DNA from: Ferruginibacter sp.
Lineage (GTDB): Bacteria; Bacteroidota; Bacteroidia; Chitinophagales; Chitinophagaceae
Length of the DNA: 64,000 nucleotides
Direction: 5' to 3'
NCBI GenBank assembly: GCA_025963635.1
Contig: JAOQAK010000056.1
Coordinates: 87,824-151,823 of the forward strand
In this document: positions 35,443-44,603 of the stretch, one piece after another
How positions within the stretch are numbered: the stretch's first letter is position 1
Layout of the letters: the number at the start of each line of letters is the position of its first letter
The notes under the pieces: model-generated
Told to the model about the DNA's origin: nothing
Databases searched by the model: none
What the model saw: only the letters and a program-made list of their open reading frames with translations
Translations under genes and position numbers: made by a program

Positions 35443-37800
35443 ATGGTCAATAAATTTCTTTTTGGAATGATGATGTGGCTGATGGGTTTTAATGTGAGCG
35501 GACAGGTATCGATCAGTGGAAAGGTTACTGATCAGCAATCGAAGCCGCTCGTGAATGCAGCAGTTCATTTACTGAATACACAACAAAATGCTTTTACCGA
35601 TGCGGCCGGTTTTTTCAGTATGCATGGCGTAGCGAAAGGTAAATACACCATTGAAATATCTGCTACAAATCATGCGACGATTCTAAGCACCATCGATGTT
35701 GACGGGAACAATGCATCGTTCAATTTCCAGCTGCACAATTCACTGGTACAGTTGGAAGCCGTGACGGTAACTGCTGAAAAGAAAGAAGAATCGCTGCAAA
35801 ACATACCAACGGCCATCACCGCCCTTTCTTCCGGCAGGGTTGAGCAACTGAGGCTTTGGAATATAAAGGATATAACGGCCATTGTTCCGAATGTATATTC
35901 GGGTAATTCCGGTGATGAAAGAAATGTAACTTCTATACGTGGCATTACCACTACTTCCTACGATCCGGCAGTAGCCACGTATGTTGACGGTGTAAACCAG
36001 TTTAGCCTGGATACCTATATTCCGCAACTCTCGGATATCGAAAGAATAGAAATATTGCGTGGACCGCAGGGTACTTTGTACGGAAGAAACGCAATGGGCG
36101 GTGTGATCAATATTATTACAAAACAACCCGCTAACCACACCAGCGGTTTTGTGGAATTGAATTTCGGGGATTATAACATGCAACGGTACAGTGCCGGTAT
36201 CCGCACTCCATTGGTAAACGATAAACTTTTCTTTGGCGCTTCAATGGTGTATAATAAACGCAACGGGTATTACAACAACCAGTTTAACAATCGTTCGTTC
36301 GACCGGCAATCAGCGCTTACGGGCAATTATTACCTGAAGTGGCTGGCTGCTGCAAAATGGGCCATCACGGCTAATTTGAAGCATCAAAACGATAACAATA
36401 ACGGAGCTTTTCCAATGGTAAATGGTGTGGATGATGCATTGAAGGATCCATTCCAGGTAAATCAAAATGCGGTGGCAAAAATGATTGACAACAGTTTGAA
36501 TGCATCTTTATCCGTTCATCATACCGGCGCTTATTTTGATTTCAGTTCACAGCTTGCCTGGCAGAATAATCATCGCTACTATGATGCACCACTTGATGGA
36601 GATTTTTCGCCGGTGGACGCTGTCACCATCATAAATGATTATGGCAAACAATGGAACAATGTAAAAGTGCTGACGCACGAGTTAAAATTTAATTCAGCTG
36701 CGAGCAAGTCATCGAGACTGAGTTGGGCAGCAGGCACGTATTTCTTTCATCAATACAATCCGGTAAAACAGGCCACTCATTTTGGTAAAGATGCCGGGCT
36801 ATTGGGCGTTCCGGCAACCGATTTTTCAACCATCAACATTACTAAAGGGAATAACACCGGTATCGCTGTATATGGACAAATAAATTACGAACTATTAAAG
36901 AAATTAGGGTTGATTGCAGGGATGCGGTATGATTATGAAAATAAAGAACTCGAAGTTACCGGAGAATACCAGCCTGACGGGCAGGGTGCTATGGTAACTA
37001 CTCCTGATACGGCCGCGGCTGCACATTTTCAGGCGGTTTCTCCAAAACTTGGTTTGCAATATCAATTGAATGATCACCATAATGTATATGCCAGTTATAG
37101 CCGTGGATTCAGAACTGGTGGACTAACCCAATTGTCTTCTGATCCTTCTCAGCCTCCTTTATATCCCTATCAACCGGAGTATAGCAACAATGTTGAGGTA
37201 GGATTTAAAAACAATTTGTTCGCCGACAGGTTTCATTTAAATGTTTCCGGTTTTTATACCATCGTAAACAATGCGCAATTGCCCACACTTGTGTTGCCGG
37301 AAGCCATAACGGTTACCAGGAACACCGGTGAACTTACCAGTAAAGGAGCCGAATTGGAAGTTTTGGTGAAACCTGTAAAAGGATTCCAGGCAGAGTACAG
37401 TTTGGGGTACACGGATGCACAATATAAATCCCTGAAAGTTTCTCAAAACGGGCAGTCAGTAAACCTCGATGGCAAGCGGCAAATATTTACGCCGGAAGTT
37501 ACCTCGATGCTTGGTTTGCAATACAGCTGGCTTTTATCAACAAGACATTCATTGCAATTGATCGCCCGGGGAGAATGGTATTATTTGGGCACCCAATATT
37601 TTGATCTTGCCAATACCATCCGGCAATCGCCTTTCCATTTGCTCAATGCAAGGGTAGGGCTGAGCAGCAGTCATTTTGAAGTATTTTGTTGGGCAAGAAA
37701 TTTGACCAATACAAAACACATTGAATATGCCTATGATTTTGGAGCGGTACACCTGGGAAATCCGAGGACTATTGGGGTAACACTAAAGGCATTGTTTTGA
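35443..37800 (+). CDS. TonB-dependent outer-membrane receptor, siderophore-type
   Basis: 785 residues. Signal peptide ending NVSGQ, then a carboxypeptidase-regulatory-like domain (VSISGKVTDQQSKPLVNAAV), plug from VTVTAEKKEESLQNIPTAI with SIRGITTTSYDP and EILRGPQGTLYGRNAMGGVI, then a barrel ending in the aromatic terminal strand (TIGVTLKALF). The plug wording is that of the general TonB receptor class (iron-siderophore or similar) rather than SusC. No SusD partner is adjacent. Substrate unknown. Confidence 0.93.
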   Translation: MVNKFLFGMMMWLMGFNVSGQVSISGKVTDQQSKPLVNAAVHLLNTQQNAFTDAAGFFSMHGVAKGKYTIEISATNHATILSTIDVDGNNASFNFQLHNSLVQLEAVTVTAEKKEESLQNIPTAITALSSGRVEQLRLWNIKDITAIVPNVYSGNSGDERNVTSIRGITTTSYDPAVATYVDGVNQFSLDTYIPQLSDIERIEILRGPQGTLYGRNAMGGVINIITKQPANHTSGFVELNFGDYNMQRYSAGIRTPLVNDKLFFGASMVYNKRNGYYNNQFNNRSFDRQSALTGNYYLKWLAAAKWAITANLKHQNDNNNGAFPMVNGVDDALKDPFQVNQNAVAKMIDNSLNASLSVHHTGAYFDFSSQLAWQNNHRYYDAPLDGDFSPVDAVTIINDYGKQWNNVKVLTHELKFNSAASKSSRLSWAAGTYFFHQYNPVKQATHFGKDAGLLGVPATDFSTINITKGNNTGIAVYGQINYELLKKLGLIAGMRYDYENKELEVTGEYQPDGQGAMVTTPDTAAAAHFQAVSPKLGLQYQLNDHHNVYASYSRGFRTGGLTQLSSDPSQPPLYPYQPEYSNNVEVGFKNNLFADRFHLNVSGFYTIVNNAQLPTLVLPEAITVTRNTGELTSKGAELEVLVKPVKGFQAEYSLGYTDAQYKSLKVSQNGQSVNLDGKRQIFTPEVTSMLGLQYSWLLSTRHSLQLIARGEWYYLGTQYFDLANTIRQSPFHLLNARVGLSSSHFEVFCWARNLTNTKHIEYAYDFGAVHLGNPRTIGVTLKALF

Positions 37801-37881
37801 TAAGAAGAGAAAGGGCGTAGCGCTTTTTTATTTTTAGTTTGGCGTTCCTTTTCCGTAATATACAATGTTCCCGGACTGAAT

Positions 37882-37930
37882 GAATTTTCCTGGTGAGTCA
37901 CCCCCAAAGGGGTACTCACCAGGAAAATTC
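37882..37930. repeat. Hairpin with core GGTGAGTCACCC, second copy
   Basis: GAATTTTCCTGGTGAGT (37882-37898) pairs fully with 37914-37930. The inner ACCCC/GGGGT pairs around a CAAA loop, leaving one bulged C (37899). The copy at 7620-7663 has the same inner core and loop but an outer stem of different sequence that still pairs. It is 81 bases after the receptor stop. Confidence 0.85.
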
Positions 37931-38060
37931 GCGAATTATACATCATTGCATTTTGACGTGGCATTAACCTTGAAGGAGACATTGCCGGGAAATAGTTGGA
38001 ATTTAAAAAGAATAGAATAGACGCAACTTTATTGGAAACACAATTTTTAGAAGTTAAAAA

Positions 38061-39311
38061 ATGCGCATCGATAACGAAGATATCAGTAACGGGCAGCCGC
38101 TATCCGGCGCGGGCTCCGCAGCCATCCACGCAGGTGGAAAAATGAATGCTGAACATGCACATTTAACCCCTATTTATGCAACGTCAACATTTCTTTTCGA
38201 TAATGCGGAACAGGGGATGGACCGCTTTTCAGGAAAGGAGAAAGGTTTTATTTATTCGCGTTTTGGCAATCCCACCACTGCAAAGGCTGCTGAGATCATC
38301 GCCAGTTTGGAAGCTTTTAAACTTACAGATCAAGAGGGGCAACCTTTGCAATTGAAAGCCATCCTGCATGCCAGCGGGCAGGCTGCCATGGCTACCATGT
38401 TCTTATCCAATCTTGCCGCCGGCGATACGGTATTGTCGCATTACTCTATTTATGGCGGTACACACGAGTTTTTGTATGATGTGCTGCCGAAGTTTGGTAT
38501 CAACAGCATTATCGCAGACCTGCGGGAGCCAGGTCAATTGGAAACAATAATAAAGAATAATCCTTCGCTTAAAATAGTACATATAGAAACACCTGCGAAT
38601 CCCACGATGTTTTGTATTGACCTGGAAGCCGTAACAAGGATAGCGAAACAAAATGGCGTCCTGGTGACGGTGGATAACACTTTTGCAACTCCTTACCTGC
38701 AACAGCCTTTCAAATACGGGGTCGATTTTGTGTTTCATTCCACCACCAAATTTCTCAATGGTCATGGTACTGCCATTGGCGGGGTGCTCATTGGAAGGAA
38801 TATTGAATTCATGAACACTACCGCAAAAAAATACCATATTTTATTAGGCAGTAACAGCAGTCCATTCGATGCTTTTTTGCTAATGCAGGGTGTAAAGACA
38901 CTCGAACTGCGCATGGAAAAACATTGCAGTAACGCCGCTGTTGTAGCGGAATATCTTTCCAGGCACCCGGCCATTTCGCAAGTCAATTACAACGGATTAC
39001 CCGATCACCCTGATTACGAGCTTACCCAAAAACAAATGCGACATGCGGGAGCTGTTTTAAGTTTCGAGCTGGGTAAAGGAATGGACGCAGGCAAGCGCTT
39101 TATCAACCAGTTAAACATGTGTGTGCGTGCCGTATCGGTGGGCACAGTGGATACGCTGCTATCGCATCCCGCCTCAATGTCTCATTCAGGGATGGAACGT
39201 GAAGACAGGCTCAAATCCGGCATTACCGACGGTCTGATCAGGATGAGTGTTGGGCTTGAAGCGATTGAGGATATACTATTTGATCTCGACCAGGCATTAA
39301 AAGATTTATAA
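38061..39311 (+). CDS. Trans-sulfuration family PLP enzyme (cystathionine gamma-synthase / methionine gamma-lyase like)
   Basis: 416 residues, cytoplasmic. Cys/Met metabolism fold: YSRFGNPTTAKAAEIIASLE, HIETPANPTM, DNTFATPYLQQP, and the PLP lysine Lys230 in HSTTKFLNGHG. The C terminus has the SVGTVDTLLSHPASMSH segment of the family. It could synthesise or break cystathionine, or release methanethiol from methionine; residues that discriminate cannot be settled by eye. No other methionine gene is beside it and I saw no SAM riboswitch in front. Confidence 0.88.
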   Translation: MRIDNEDISNGQPLSGAGSAAIHAGGKMNAEHAHLTPIYATSTFLFDNAEQGMDRFSGKEKGFIYSRFGNPTTAKAAEIIASLEAFKLTDQEGQPLQLKAILHASGQAAMATMFLSNLAAGDTVLSHYSIYGGTHEFLYDVLPKFGINSIIADLREPGQLETIIKNNPSLKIVHIETPANPTMFCIDLEAVTRIAKQNGVLVTVDNTFATPYLQQPFKYGVDFVFHSTTKFLNGHGTAIGGVLIGRNIEFMNTTAKKYHILLGSNSSPFDAFLLMQGVKTLELRMEKHCSNAAVVAEYLSRHPAISQVNYNGLPDHPDYELTQKQMRHAGAVLSFELGKGMDAGKRFINQLNMCVRAVSVGTVDTLLSHPASMSHSGMEREDRLKSGITDGLIRMSVGLEAIEDILFDLDQALKDL

Positions 39312-39601
39312 CCATTCGGGCTGGAGAGTTTATTTAAGCCTGGAAAGCGGATCGCATTAGGATAGTCGCTGGTTACTTTTTGTGCATGATTTACCAAAGT
39401 TTACAAAAGACAGCCTATCAATCCCCATCAATTTATCAAACATTGCATTGTAAAGCCTTTTTGGCGATAATGTTAACGGGATTTAAATCATTTTATTTGG
39501 CTTTTAATTTGTATATCTTTATTAGGTAAATATCCATATGTGCAACCAGTAAGGCTTTCAATCTAAACGATCTTTTATTCCATCCTTAAAAAATTACCAC
39601 T

Positions 39602-39901
39602 ATGGCAAAATTTACAACAATCATTCAATTGCAGGATGCAGTTGAAAAGGATTATGAAACATTACAAAAAGAAATGGAAAAACAGTCGTTCAGGAGTGAA
39701 ATGAACACTTTTAATAGCCAACCTTTAATTACCGGGAAAGCTGTATTCGGCCTGGATGGCAATTTCACTATTTATGATGTTAATAAAGCGGTGTTTAAAG
39801 CAGCAGCCAAAACAGGAAAAAAATATTCGTTTTTCGTAGTTAAAAGTAAACCGTCGATCAATTCCATTCACCAGGCGGCAAACCGCGACAAAGTATATTG
39901 A
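39602..39901 (+). CDS. Small unknown cytoplasmic protein
   Basis: 99 residues starting MAKFTTIIQLQDAVEKDYE, with an amphipathic N-terminal half and a basic C-terminal half (KTGKKYSFFVVKSK). No signal peptide, membrane segment, cysteine or known motif. A possible promoter lies upstream (TATCTTTA at 39514-39521). Codon use looks like its neighbours. It might be a stress or host-specific protein; I do not recognise a family. Confidence 0.6.
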   Translation: MAKFTTIIQLQDAVEKDYETLQKEMEKQSFRSEMNTFNSQPLITGKAVFGLDGNFTIYDVNKAVFKAAAKTGKKYSFFVVKSKPSINSIHQAANRDKVY

Positions 39902-40312
39902 TCTTACCAGGTTAATATTAAATGATTTCACAAACTCCGTTGGGAACTTTTGTAATGAAAGATCAGTAAATCTCTTAACCCCTTCAACAAGCCCCTGCAA
40001 GCTTTCGTTTATTTACATTGAAATTATTGTGCGCTGCAAAACCATTCACCGGCGGCGGGTTGTTTATAAGTTTCACCATATCCGCAAATTGCTTTATCCT
40101 CCCCGCCAGTCTGCGACACTCAAACATTCAACATCTGCCTCCGGATAATTTTACGTGCTGCTACTAACATTGCAATTCTTCAGTGCTTTTCCCTACTTAA
40201 AACTCAGTTTGTCATTCTTTAGTAAAATGTAAAATAATAAAAGTATTTAAATACTTTTATTAAAATCATTTGCATATCTTTGTGAAACATTTAAAAACAT
40301 AAAACGAAATAC
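39902..40312. other. 411-base gap; left part empty, right part regulatory
   Basis: 39902-40234 shows nothing I can support. 40235-40282 holds the palindrome and promoter of the nitrosative-stress operon. Confidence 0.6.
40235..40282 (+). promoter_or_regulatory. 28-bp perfect palindrome and -7 element, likely Rrf2 operator
   Basis: 40235-40262 is a perfect palindrome whose central 20 bases are AAAAGTATTTAAATACTTTT. It resembles the NsrR-type Rrf2 operator layout (AAGATGCATTT-like arms around an A/T centre), though the sequence differs. A -7 TATCTTTG follows at 40275-40282, so the palindrome covers the -33 region, and no TTTG is found there. Repression by the Rrf2 protein encoded at the end of this gene run (44036) is the likely reading; the match to its recognition sequence is inferred. 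Confidence 0.72.
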
Positions 40313-41269
40313 ATGGAAACCTTAGAAGAGAATATCCTGAATGTAACATTGCTTGAACCAAGGCAAAAGCACCCAACCATCTTTGTTCGGTTTGATGAAC
40401 TCGAAGAAGGTGAAAGTTTAACCATTCACAACGATCATGATCCTAAACCGCTTTATTACCAGTTGCTGGGAGAAAGAGGTAATATTTTTACATGGGAATA
40501 TCTTGAGCAAGGCCCAGAAACATGGAAAGTAAGAATCACAAAACGCGTTACAGGAGAAAACGATGAAACGCTCGGTCAAATCGCCGCCAAAGACTTACGT
40601 AAGGCAAAGATTTTTAAAAAATACGGCCTGGATTTTTGTTGCGGTGGTAAACAAACCGTTAAAGAAGCCTGTGCTGCAAAAGGTTTAGACGTGACGAGGG
40701 TAGAGCAGGAGTTGCAAAATGCGGATCAGTATCCTACCGCAAGACCAATCCCGTATGGTGACTGGAGTTTGGATTTTTTAGCGGATTATATCGTAAACAC
40801 ACATCACAGCTATGTAAAACAAACACTGCCCGACTTATGTACGTATGCAGCTAAAGTTGCAAGGGCTCATGGAGGGCATCATCCTGAATTGCTGCGCATC
40901 AACCAGTTGGTACAGGAAATCAATGCAGAGTTGACTGCTCATCTTGTTAAAGAAGAAAAAATTCTGTTCCCCTATATCAAAGAACTGGTATCTACCGGGA
41001 ACAAATTACCTGCGATGGCTGAAAGTTTCGGAACTGTTCAGGCGCCCATCAATTTAATGGAAGCAGAGCACGAACTCGTTGGCAAAAATCTTGCGGAGAT
41101 AAGAACACTCAGCAACGATTATACATTGCCTGAAGATGCATGTGCCAGCTATAGCCTGCTTTATAGAATCATGGCAGAATTTGAAGATGACCTGTTTTTG
41201 CACATTCATCTCGAGAATAATATTCTGTTTCCAAAAGCGCAGGAAATAGAAAAGCAATCACTAAACTGA
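40313..41269 (+). CDS. DUF2249 plus RIC/YtfE/ScdA di-iron repair protein
   Basis: 318 residues. Residues 1-85 form a DUF2249 domain (FVRFDELEEGESLTIHNDHD); about 90-135 form the ScdA_N/DUF542 domain with Cys-Cys in GLDFCCGGKQTVKEAC; about 145-310 form a hemerythrin-like four-helix bundle with HHSYVKQTLPDL, HGGHHPEL, HLVKEEKILFPYI and HIHLENNILFPKA. RIC proteins repair iron-sulfur clusters after nitric oxide or oxidant damage. The fusion with DUF2249 is typical near denitrification genes. First gene behind the Rrf2-like operator. Confidence 0.93.
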   Translation: METLEENILNVTLLEPRQKHPTIFVRFDELEEGESLTIHNDHDPKPLYYQLLGERGNIFTWEYLEQGPETWKVRITKRVTGENDETLGQIAAKDLRKAKIFKKYGLDFCCGGKQTVKEACAAKGLDVTRVEQELQNADQYPTARPIPYGDWSLDFLADYIVNTHHSYVKQTLPDLCTYAAKVARAHGGHHPELLRINQLVQEINAELTAHLVKEEKILFPYIKELVSTGNKLPAMAESFGTVQAPINLMEAEHELVGKNLAEIRTLSNDYTLPEDACASYSLLYRIMAEFEDDLFLHIHLENNILFPKAQEIEKQSLN

Positions 41270-41617
41270 GAAACCCTGCACCATACCACGAGGCCTGTTC
41301 ATTCTAAAAATGGAATGATGGGCCTGGTTAAATTTTTTGAACTGGTGTGGTCGTTTAACACCAAAATCGAAGGAGCATTAAAAAGAAACGACTAATTCTA
41401 CTTCGTCGCGTCAAGCCTTTTTCACTTTTTATTGTCCAGCAGAAGTTTTTTATGGCGGCTTCGTTGTGTCACTCACTTGTACTGAATTTTTTCATGGCAT
41501 CTTTTCCGTGCCATAGTTGAGATTATTGCAATCCCGCTCAATGTTTTTTAAATGTATCAAAGCAGCATTAATGAAATCAGTAATTCCTGTAAAGTTTAAA
41601 CGCGTTATTCCATCACT
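41270..41617. other. 348-base gap with dispersed element
   Basis: Contains the reverse copy of the GTACAAG element at 41432-41510. Nothing else recognised; the promoter of the DUF1858 gene, if it has its own, was not identified. Confidence 0.55.
41432..41510 (-). repeat. Dispersed GTACAAG element, long reverse copy
   Basis: Core at 41461-41482 (reverse strand GTACAAGTGAGTGACACAAC). Long block shared with 22402-22478 including ACGGAAAAGATGCCATGAAA. Orientation is opposite to the flanking gene at 41618. Confidence 0.85.
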
Positions 41618-42424
41618 ATGACTATCAATGCAAATACTACAATAGCGGCGGTTTTGAAAGAATGCCCTGAAGCTTTGGAACCCATCATCAGCATCCACCC
41701 GGGATTTGCAAAACTGCGGAACCCACTTCTACGGAAACTGATGGCTGGCAGGGCAAGCCTGTCGATGGCTGCAAAGATAGGAGGGTGTACTGTTGCCCAT
41801 TTTTATGATAAGCTTGCTCCACTGGGTTTTGAAATCGATGCTGCAAAATTACCGGTAAAGATTGCAAAAATGCCACTGCCTGCATTTTTTCATACCATCA
41901 ATCCTGCAGATATGATTGAACTGGATGTTCGTCCTGTTATTGAATCGGGTAAAGATCCACTCAACATCATCGTTGAAAAAATCGCAACCGTTCAACCCGG
42001 ACAAGTTTTGAAGATCATCAACAGTTTTGAGCCGGTTCCTCTGATATTATTATTGGAAAAAAAAGGATTTACCAGTTATACCGACACCGTTAGTGACAGC
42101 CTTGTTGAGACTTATTTTTTTAAAGAGCAAATTGTTCCGGCAGCCCAGTCCTCAAAAACTGTGAACGGTTCAGAAGGATGGCAGGAATTGATGCAAAAGT
42201 TTAAGGATCATATCCAATCCATTGATGTGCGTGACCTGGCAATGCCCTTGCCGATGGTAACCATATTAGAGGCACTTGAAGTGTTGCCTGCGGGCACCGC
42301 CTTATTTGTAGCTCATAAAAAAATCCCGGTTTTTCTATTACCGGAACTGGCCGATAGGAAATTTGATTACAGAATACAGGAGATCAGTGAAGGTGAAGTG
42401 AATCTTTTAATTTTTAAAGCCTGA
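41618..42424 (+). CDS. DUF1858 plus two DUF2249 domains
   Basis: 268 residues. About 1-70 is a DUF1858-like domain (AAVLKECPEALEPIISIHPGF, KIGGCTVAHFYDKL). The rest contains two DUF2249 units: ELDVRPVIESGKDPLNIIVE to about 165, and IDVRDLAMPLPMVTILEALE to the end. DUF2249 is recurrent in denitrification and NO-response clusters and is often described as a small sulfur- or redox-relay-like fold, but no reaction is known. One base separates it from the next gene, so they are co-transcribed. Confidence 0.88.
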   Translation: MTINANTTIAAVLKECPEALEPIISIHPGFAKLRNPLLRKLMAGRASLSMAAKIGGCTVAHFYDKLAPLGFEIDAAKLPVKIAKMPLPAFFHTINPADMIELDVRPVIESGKDPLNIIVEKIATVQPGQVLKIINSFEPVPLILLLEKKGFTSYTDTVSDSLVETYFFKEQIVPAAQSSKTVNGSEGWQELMQKFKDHIQSIDVRDLAMPLPMVTILEALEVLPAGTALFVAHKKIPVFLLPELADRKFDYRIQEISEGEVNLLIFKA

Positions 42425-42425
42425 T

Positions 42426-43712
42426 ATGCTTCCCGCCGCTAACAATCGTCTCGTCAAAAACACTTCTTATAAAGTAGTACTTCCTTTTTACATCTACGCC
42501 GCGTTGGCCTTCCTGTTGGGGTGTATTCTTTTATTTACAGCTTCGGGTGCATTCACACAACATTATTTTCACCCGAAAATACTGGCAATTACCCATACCA
42601 TGGCTTTGGGTTGGGGAACCATGATGATCCTTGGGGCAGGTCACCAGTTGCTTCCTGTTTTGATAGAAGAACAACTCTTCAGCAATGTGCTTGCTTATCT
42701 TTCGTTTGTTTTTGCAGCCGCGGGCATTCCCTTACTGATCTATGCTTTCTACACTTTTAATATGCACTGGCCAGCAGAGGTTGGTGGCACCCTGGTCAAT
42801 GCTGGGGTCCTTTGCTACCTCGTAAATTTAGCAATCGGTATGAGCAAAAGCAAACAGGAAAATGTGCATGCGGTATTTGTATTCACCGCTACCTTGTGGC
42901 TGCTACTCACCACTGCTGTAGGGCTTTTTCTTGTATGTAATTTTACCCGCAGCATTTTGCCGATGAGCTCAGTGCAATATCTTTCGCTTCATGCGCATTT
43001 GGGTATTGTAGGCTGGTTTTTATTGATGGTGATTGGTGTTGGTTCAAGACTGATACCAATGTTTCTAATTTCCAAATTCACGAATACAAAGCGGCTGTGG
43101 AGCATCTATTGGCTCATTAATATTGGCCTGGTTAGTTTTATCATTATCTATATTTATTTGCATACAATTCGCTTGTACTTATTACCGGTAATTGCGATCA
43201 TTGCCGCATTGATACTGTTTGCCCACTATTGTAAAAATGCATACAAGCAACGGATACGTAGAAACGTAGATGAGCAAATGAAGGTGTCATTGCTTTCTGT
43301 TTGGATGATGGCTATGCCACTGGCGATACTGCTTATCACCATCGTATTGCTTATCAACAATAAAGAAAACACTCAACTGGTGTTGCTCTATGGCTTTTCA
43401 ATTTTCTTTGGCTGGATCACAGCAATTATTTTTGGCATGACCTTTAAAACCCTTCCTTTTATTGTTTGGAACAAAGTTTACTATGATAAGGCTGGTCTGG
43501 GCAAAACACCCAATCCAAAAGATTTATACAGTAATAGATTATTTTCCGCAATGGCAATTGCTTATTTGGGCGGCTTTATTTTATTCTCCGCAGGCATTGT
43601 GTTTTCGTCGGGCGTCATTTTAAAATCAGCTTCGGCATTTTTGTTGCTGGCAGCAGTGTTATACAACTGGAATGTGTTTAAATTAGTTTTGCATAAACCG
43701 AATATGGCATGA
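42426..43712 (+). CDS. Twelve-pass haem-copper-oxidase/NnrS-like membrane protein
   Basis: 428 residues with about 12 hydrophobic segments. Conserved histidines are in KILAITHTMALGWGTMM, ILGAGHQLLPVL and YLSLHAHLGIVGWFLL, like the haem-ligand motifs of the haem-copper oxidase and NnrS families; the full oxidase active site is not present. Such proteins accompany NO-stress and N2O-reduction genes and may sense, bind or detoxify NO. It overlaps the next gene by 4 bases. A second, distant relative occurs at 53058-54281. Confidence 0.82.
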   Translation: MLPAANNRLVKNTSYKVVLPFYIYAALAFLLGCILLFTASGAFTQHYFHPKILAITHTMALGWGTMMILGAGHQLLPVLIEEQLFSNVLAYLSFVFAAAGIPLLIYAFYTFNMHWPAEVGGTLVNAGVLCYLVNLAIGMSKSKQENVHAVFVFTATLWLLLTTAVGLFLVCNFTRSILPMSSVQYLSLHAHLGIVGWFLLMVIGVGSRLIPMFLISKFTNTKRLWSIYWLINIGLVSFIIIYIYLHTIRLYLLPVIAIIAALILFAHYCKNAYKQRIRRNVDEQMKVSLLSVWMMAMPLAILLITIVLLINNKENTQLVLLYGFSIFFGWITAIIFGMTFKTLPFIVWNKVYYDKAGLGKTPNPKDLYSNRLFSAMAIAYLGGFILFSAGIVFSSGVILKSASAFLLLAAVLYNWNVFKLVLHKPNMA

Positions 43713-44032
43713 ATGTAATTACCAACAACAATCTAAAATGCACTATTTCGCTGGCAGTATTGCAGGACGTAGTGGATCCGGAAATTGGTTTGAACGTGGT
43801 GGACCTGGGATTGATTTACCAGGTGGATTTTGATGAAGCCGAAAAAATTATCTTTGTTTCCATGACTTTAACAACACAGTTTTGCCCAATGGGAGAATCT
43901 ATCGTGAATGCAGTTGAACAGGCTTTACTGAAAGCCTTTGCTGATTACAACGTGATAGTTAATTTAACCTTTAATCCGCAATGGACGAGTGAAAGGATCT
44001 CTGAAGAAGGCCAGGAATTTTTGAATCGATAA
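43709..44032 (+). CDS. MIP18/DUF59 iron-sulfur assembly factor
   Basis: 107 residues. Motifs VLQDVVDPEIGLNVVDLGLIY and TTQFCPMGESIVNAVEQAL, with the reactive cysteine in FCPMG, match the SufT/PaaD-like MIP18 family. Members help mature iron-sulfur proteins. Translation is coupled to the upstream membrane protein (ATGA overlap) and the Rrf2 gene follows after 3 bases, so it probably supports cluster repair under NO stress. Confidence 0.92.
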   Translation: MNVITNNNLKCTISLAVLQDVVDPEIGLNVVDLGLIYQVDFDEAEKIIFVSMTLTTQFCPMGESIVNAVEQALLKAFADYNVIVNLTFNPQWTSERISEEGQEFLNR

Positions 44033-44035
44033 ATT

Positions 44036-44467
44036 ATGCTGAGTTATACTTGTAAAACCGCTGTGAAAGCTGTCATCTATCTTGCTTCAAAATTTGAATC
44101 GGGGGAAAAGGCGGGGATTATTGAAATTGCTGAATACCTCAACGCAAGTGGGCATACAGTTGGTAAGATGTTGCAAACACTGGTAAAGCAGGATGTGATC
44201 AAAAGCCTGAAAGGCCCTTCCGGTGGCTTCTATATTACCGAGGAACAATTGCAGCAGCCCATTATCAATATCGTACAAGCTATTGATGGTGATATGGTCT
44301 TTAAAGAATGTGGATTGGGATTAAGCAAATGTTCCTCCACGCATCCTTGCCCCATTCATGATGATTACAAAGTAGCAAGGGATATCCTGGAAACCCTTTT
44401 CAGGAACAAGAAAGTAACCGACCTCTGCGACCCGGTGAGTAGCGGGCTGACGTACCTGTTTGGATAG
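44036..44467 (+). CDS. Rrf2-family regulator, NsrR/IscR-like
   Basis: 143 residues. N-terminal winged helix (LSYTCKTAVKAVIYLA; recognition helix NASGHTVGKMLQTLVKQDVI; wing GPSGGFYI). Cys92, Cys99 and Cys105 in C-X6-C-X5-C are placed where NsrR and IscR bind their iron-sulfur cluster, so NO or cluster sensing is likely. Last gene in the plus-strand run; the palindrome at 40235 is its probable operator. A repeat-rich gap separates it from the convergent haemoglobin gene. Confidence 0.9.
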   Translation: MLSYTCKTAVKAVIYLASKFESGEKAGIIEIAEYLNASGHTVGKMLQTLVKQDVIKSLKGPSGGFYITEEQLQQPIINIVQAIDGDMVFKECGLGLSKCSSTHPCPIHDDYKVARDILETLFRNKKVTDLCDPVSSGLTYLFG

Positions 44468-44603
44468 GGAATGGTTGAAGGTTAATGGTTAATGGTTAAT
44501 GGTTGATAGTTGATAGTTGAGAAAAACTGGCTTTGCAAGAAAGGAAATACAAAAACAAAAAAGCAAAATTAATCCTCAGCTGCTTTGCTCCTTTGCGTCT
44601 CTG
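44468..44603. repeat. Low-complexity tandem words and dispersed CACGCAGAGACGCAAAG repeat
   Basis: GGTTAAT occurs several times in tandem at about 44482-44505. From about 44576 to 44611 the minus strand reads TTTCACGCAGAGACGCAAAG and a further GAGCAAAGC, a known dispersed repeat type in Bacteroidota, also echoed at 1512-1600. It overlaps the end of the haemoglobin gene. Confidence 0.6.

Noticed and set aside
37931..38060. SAM-type riboswitch in front of the trans-sulfuration gene
   Set aside because: None of the conserved SAM-I or SAM-II core sequences could be found and the stretch is only 130 bases.
39725..40000. 91-codon minus-strand frame
   Set aside because: It is the shadow of the small gene at 39602-39901 and has no independent support.
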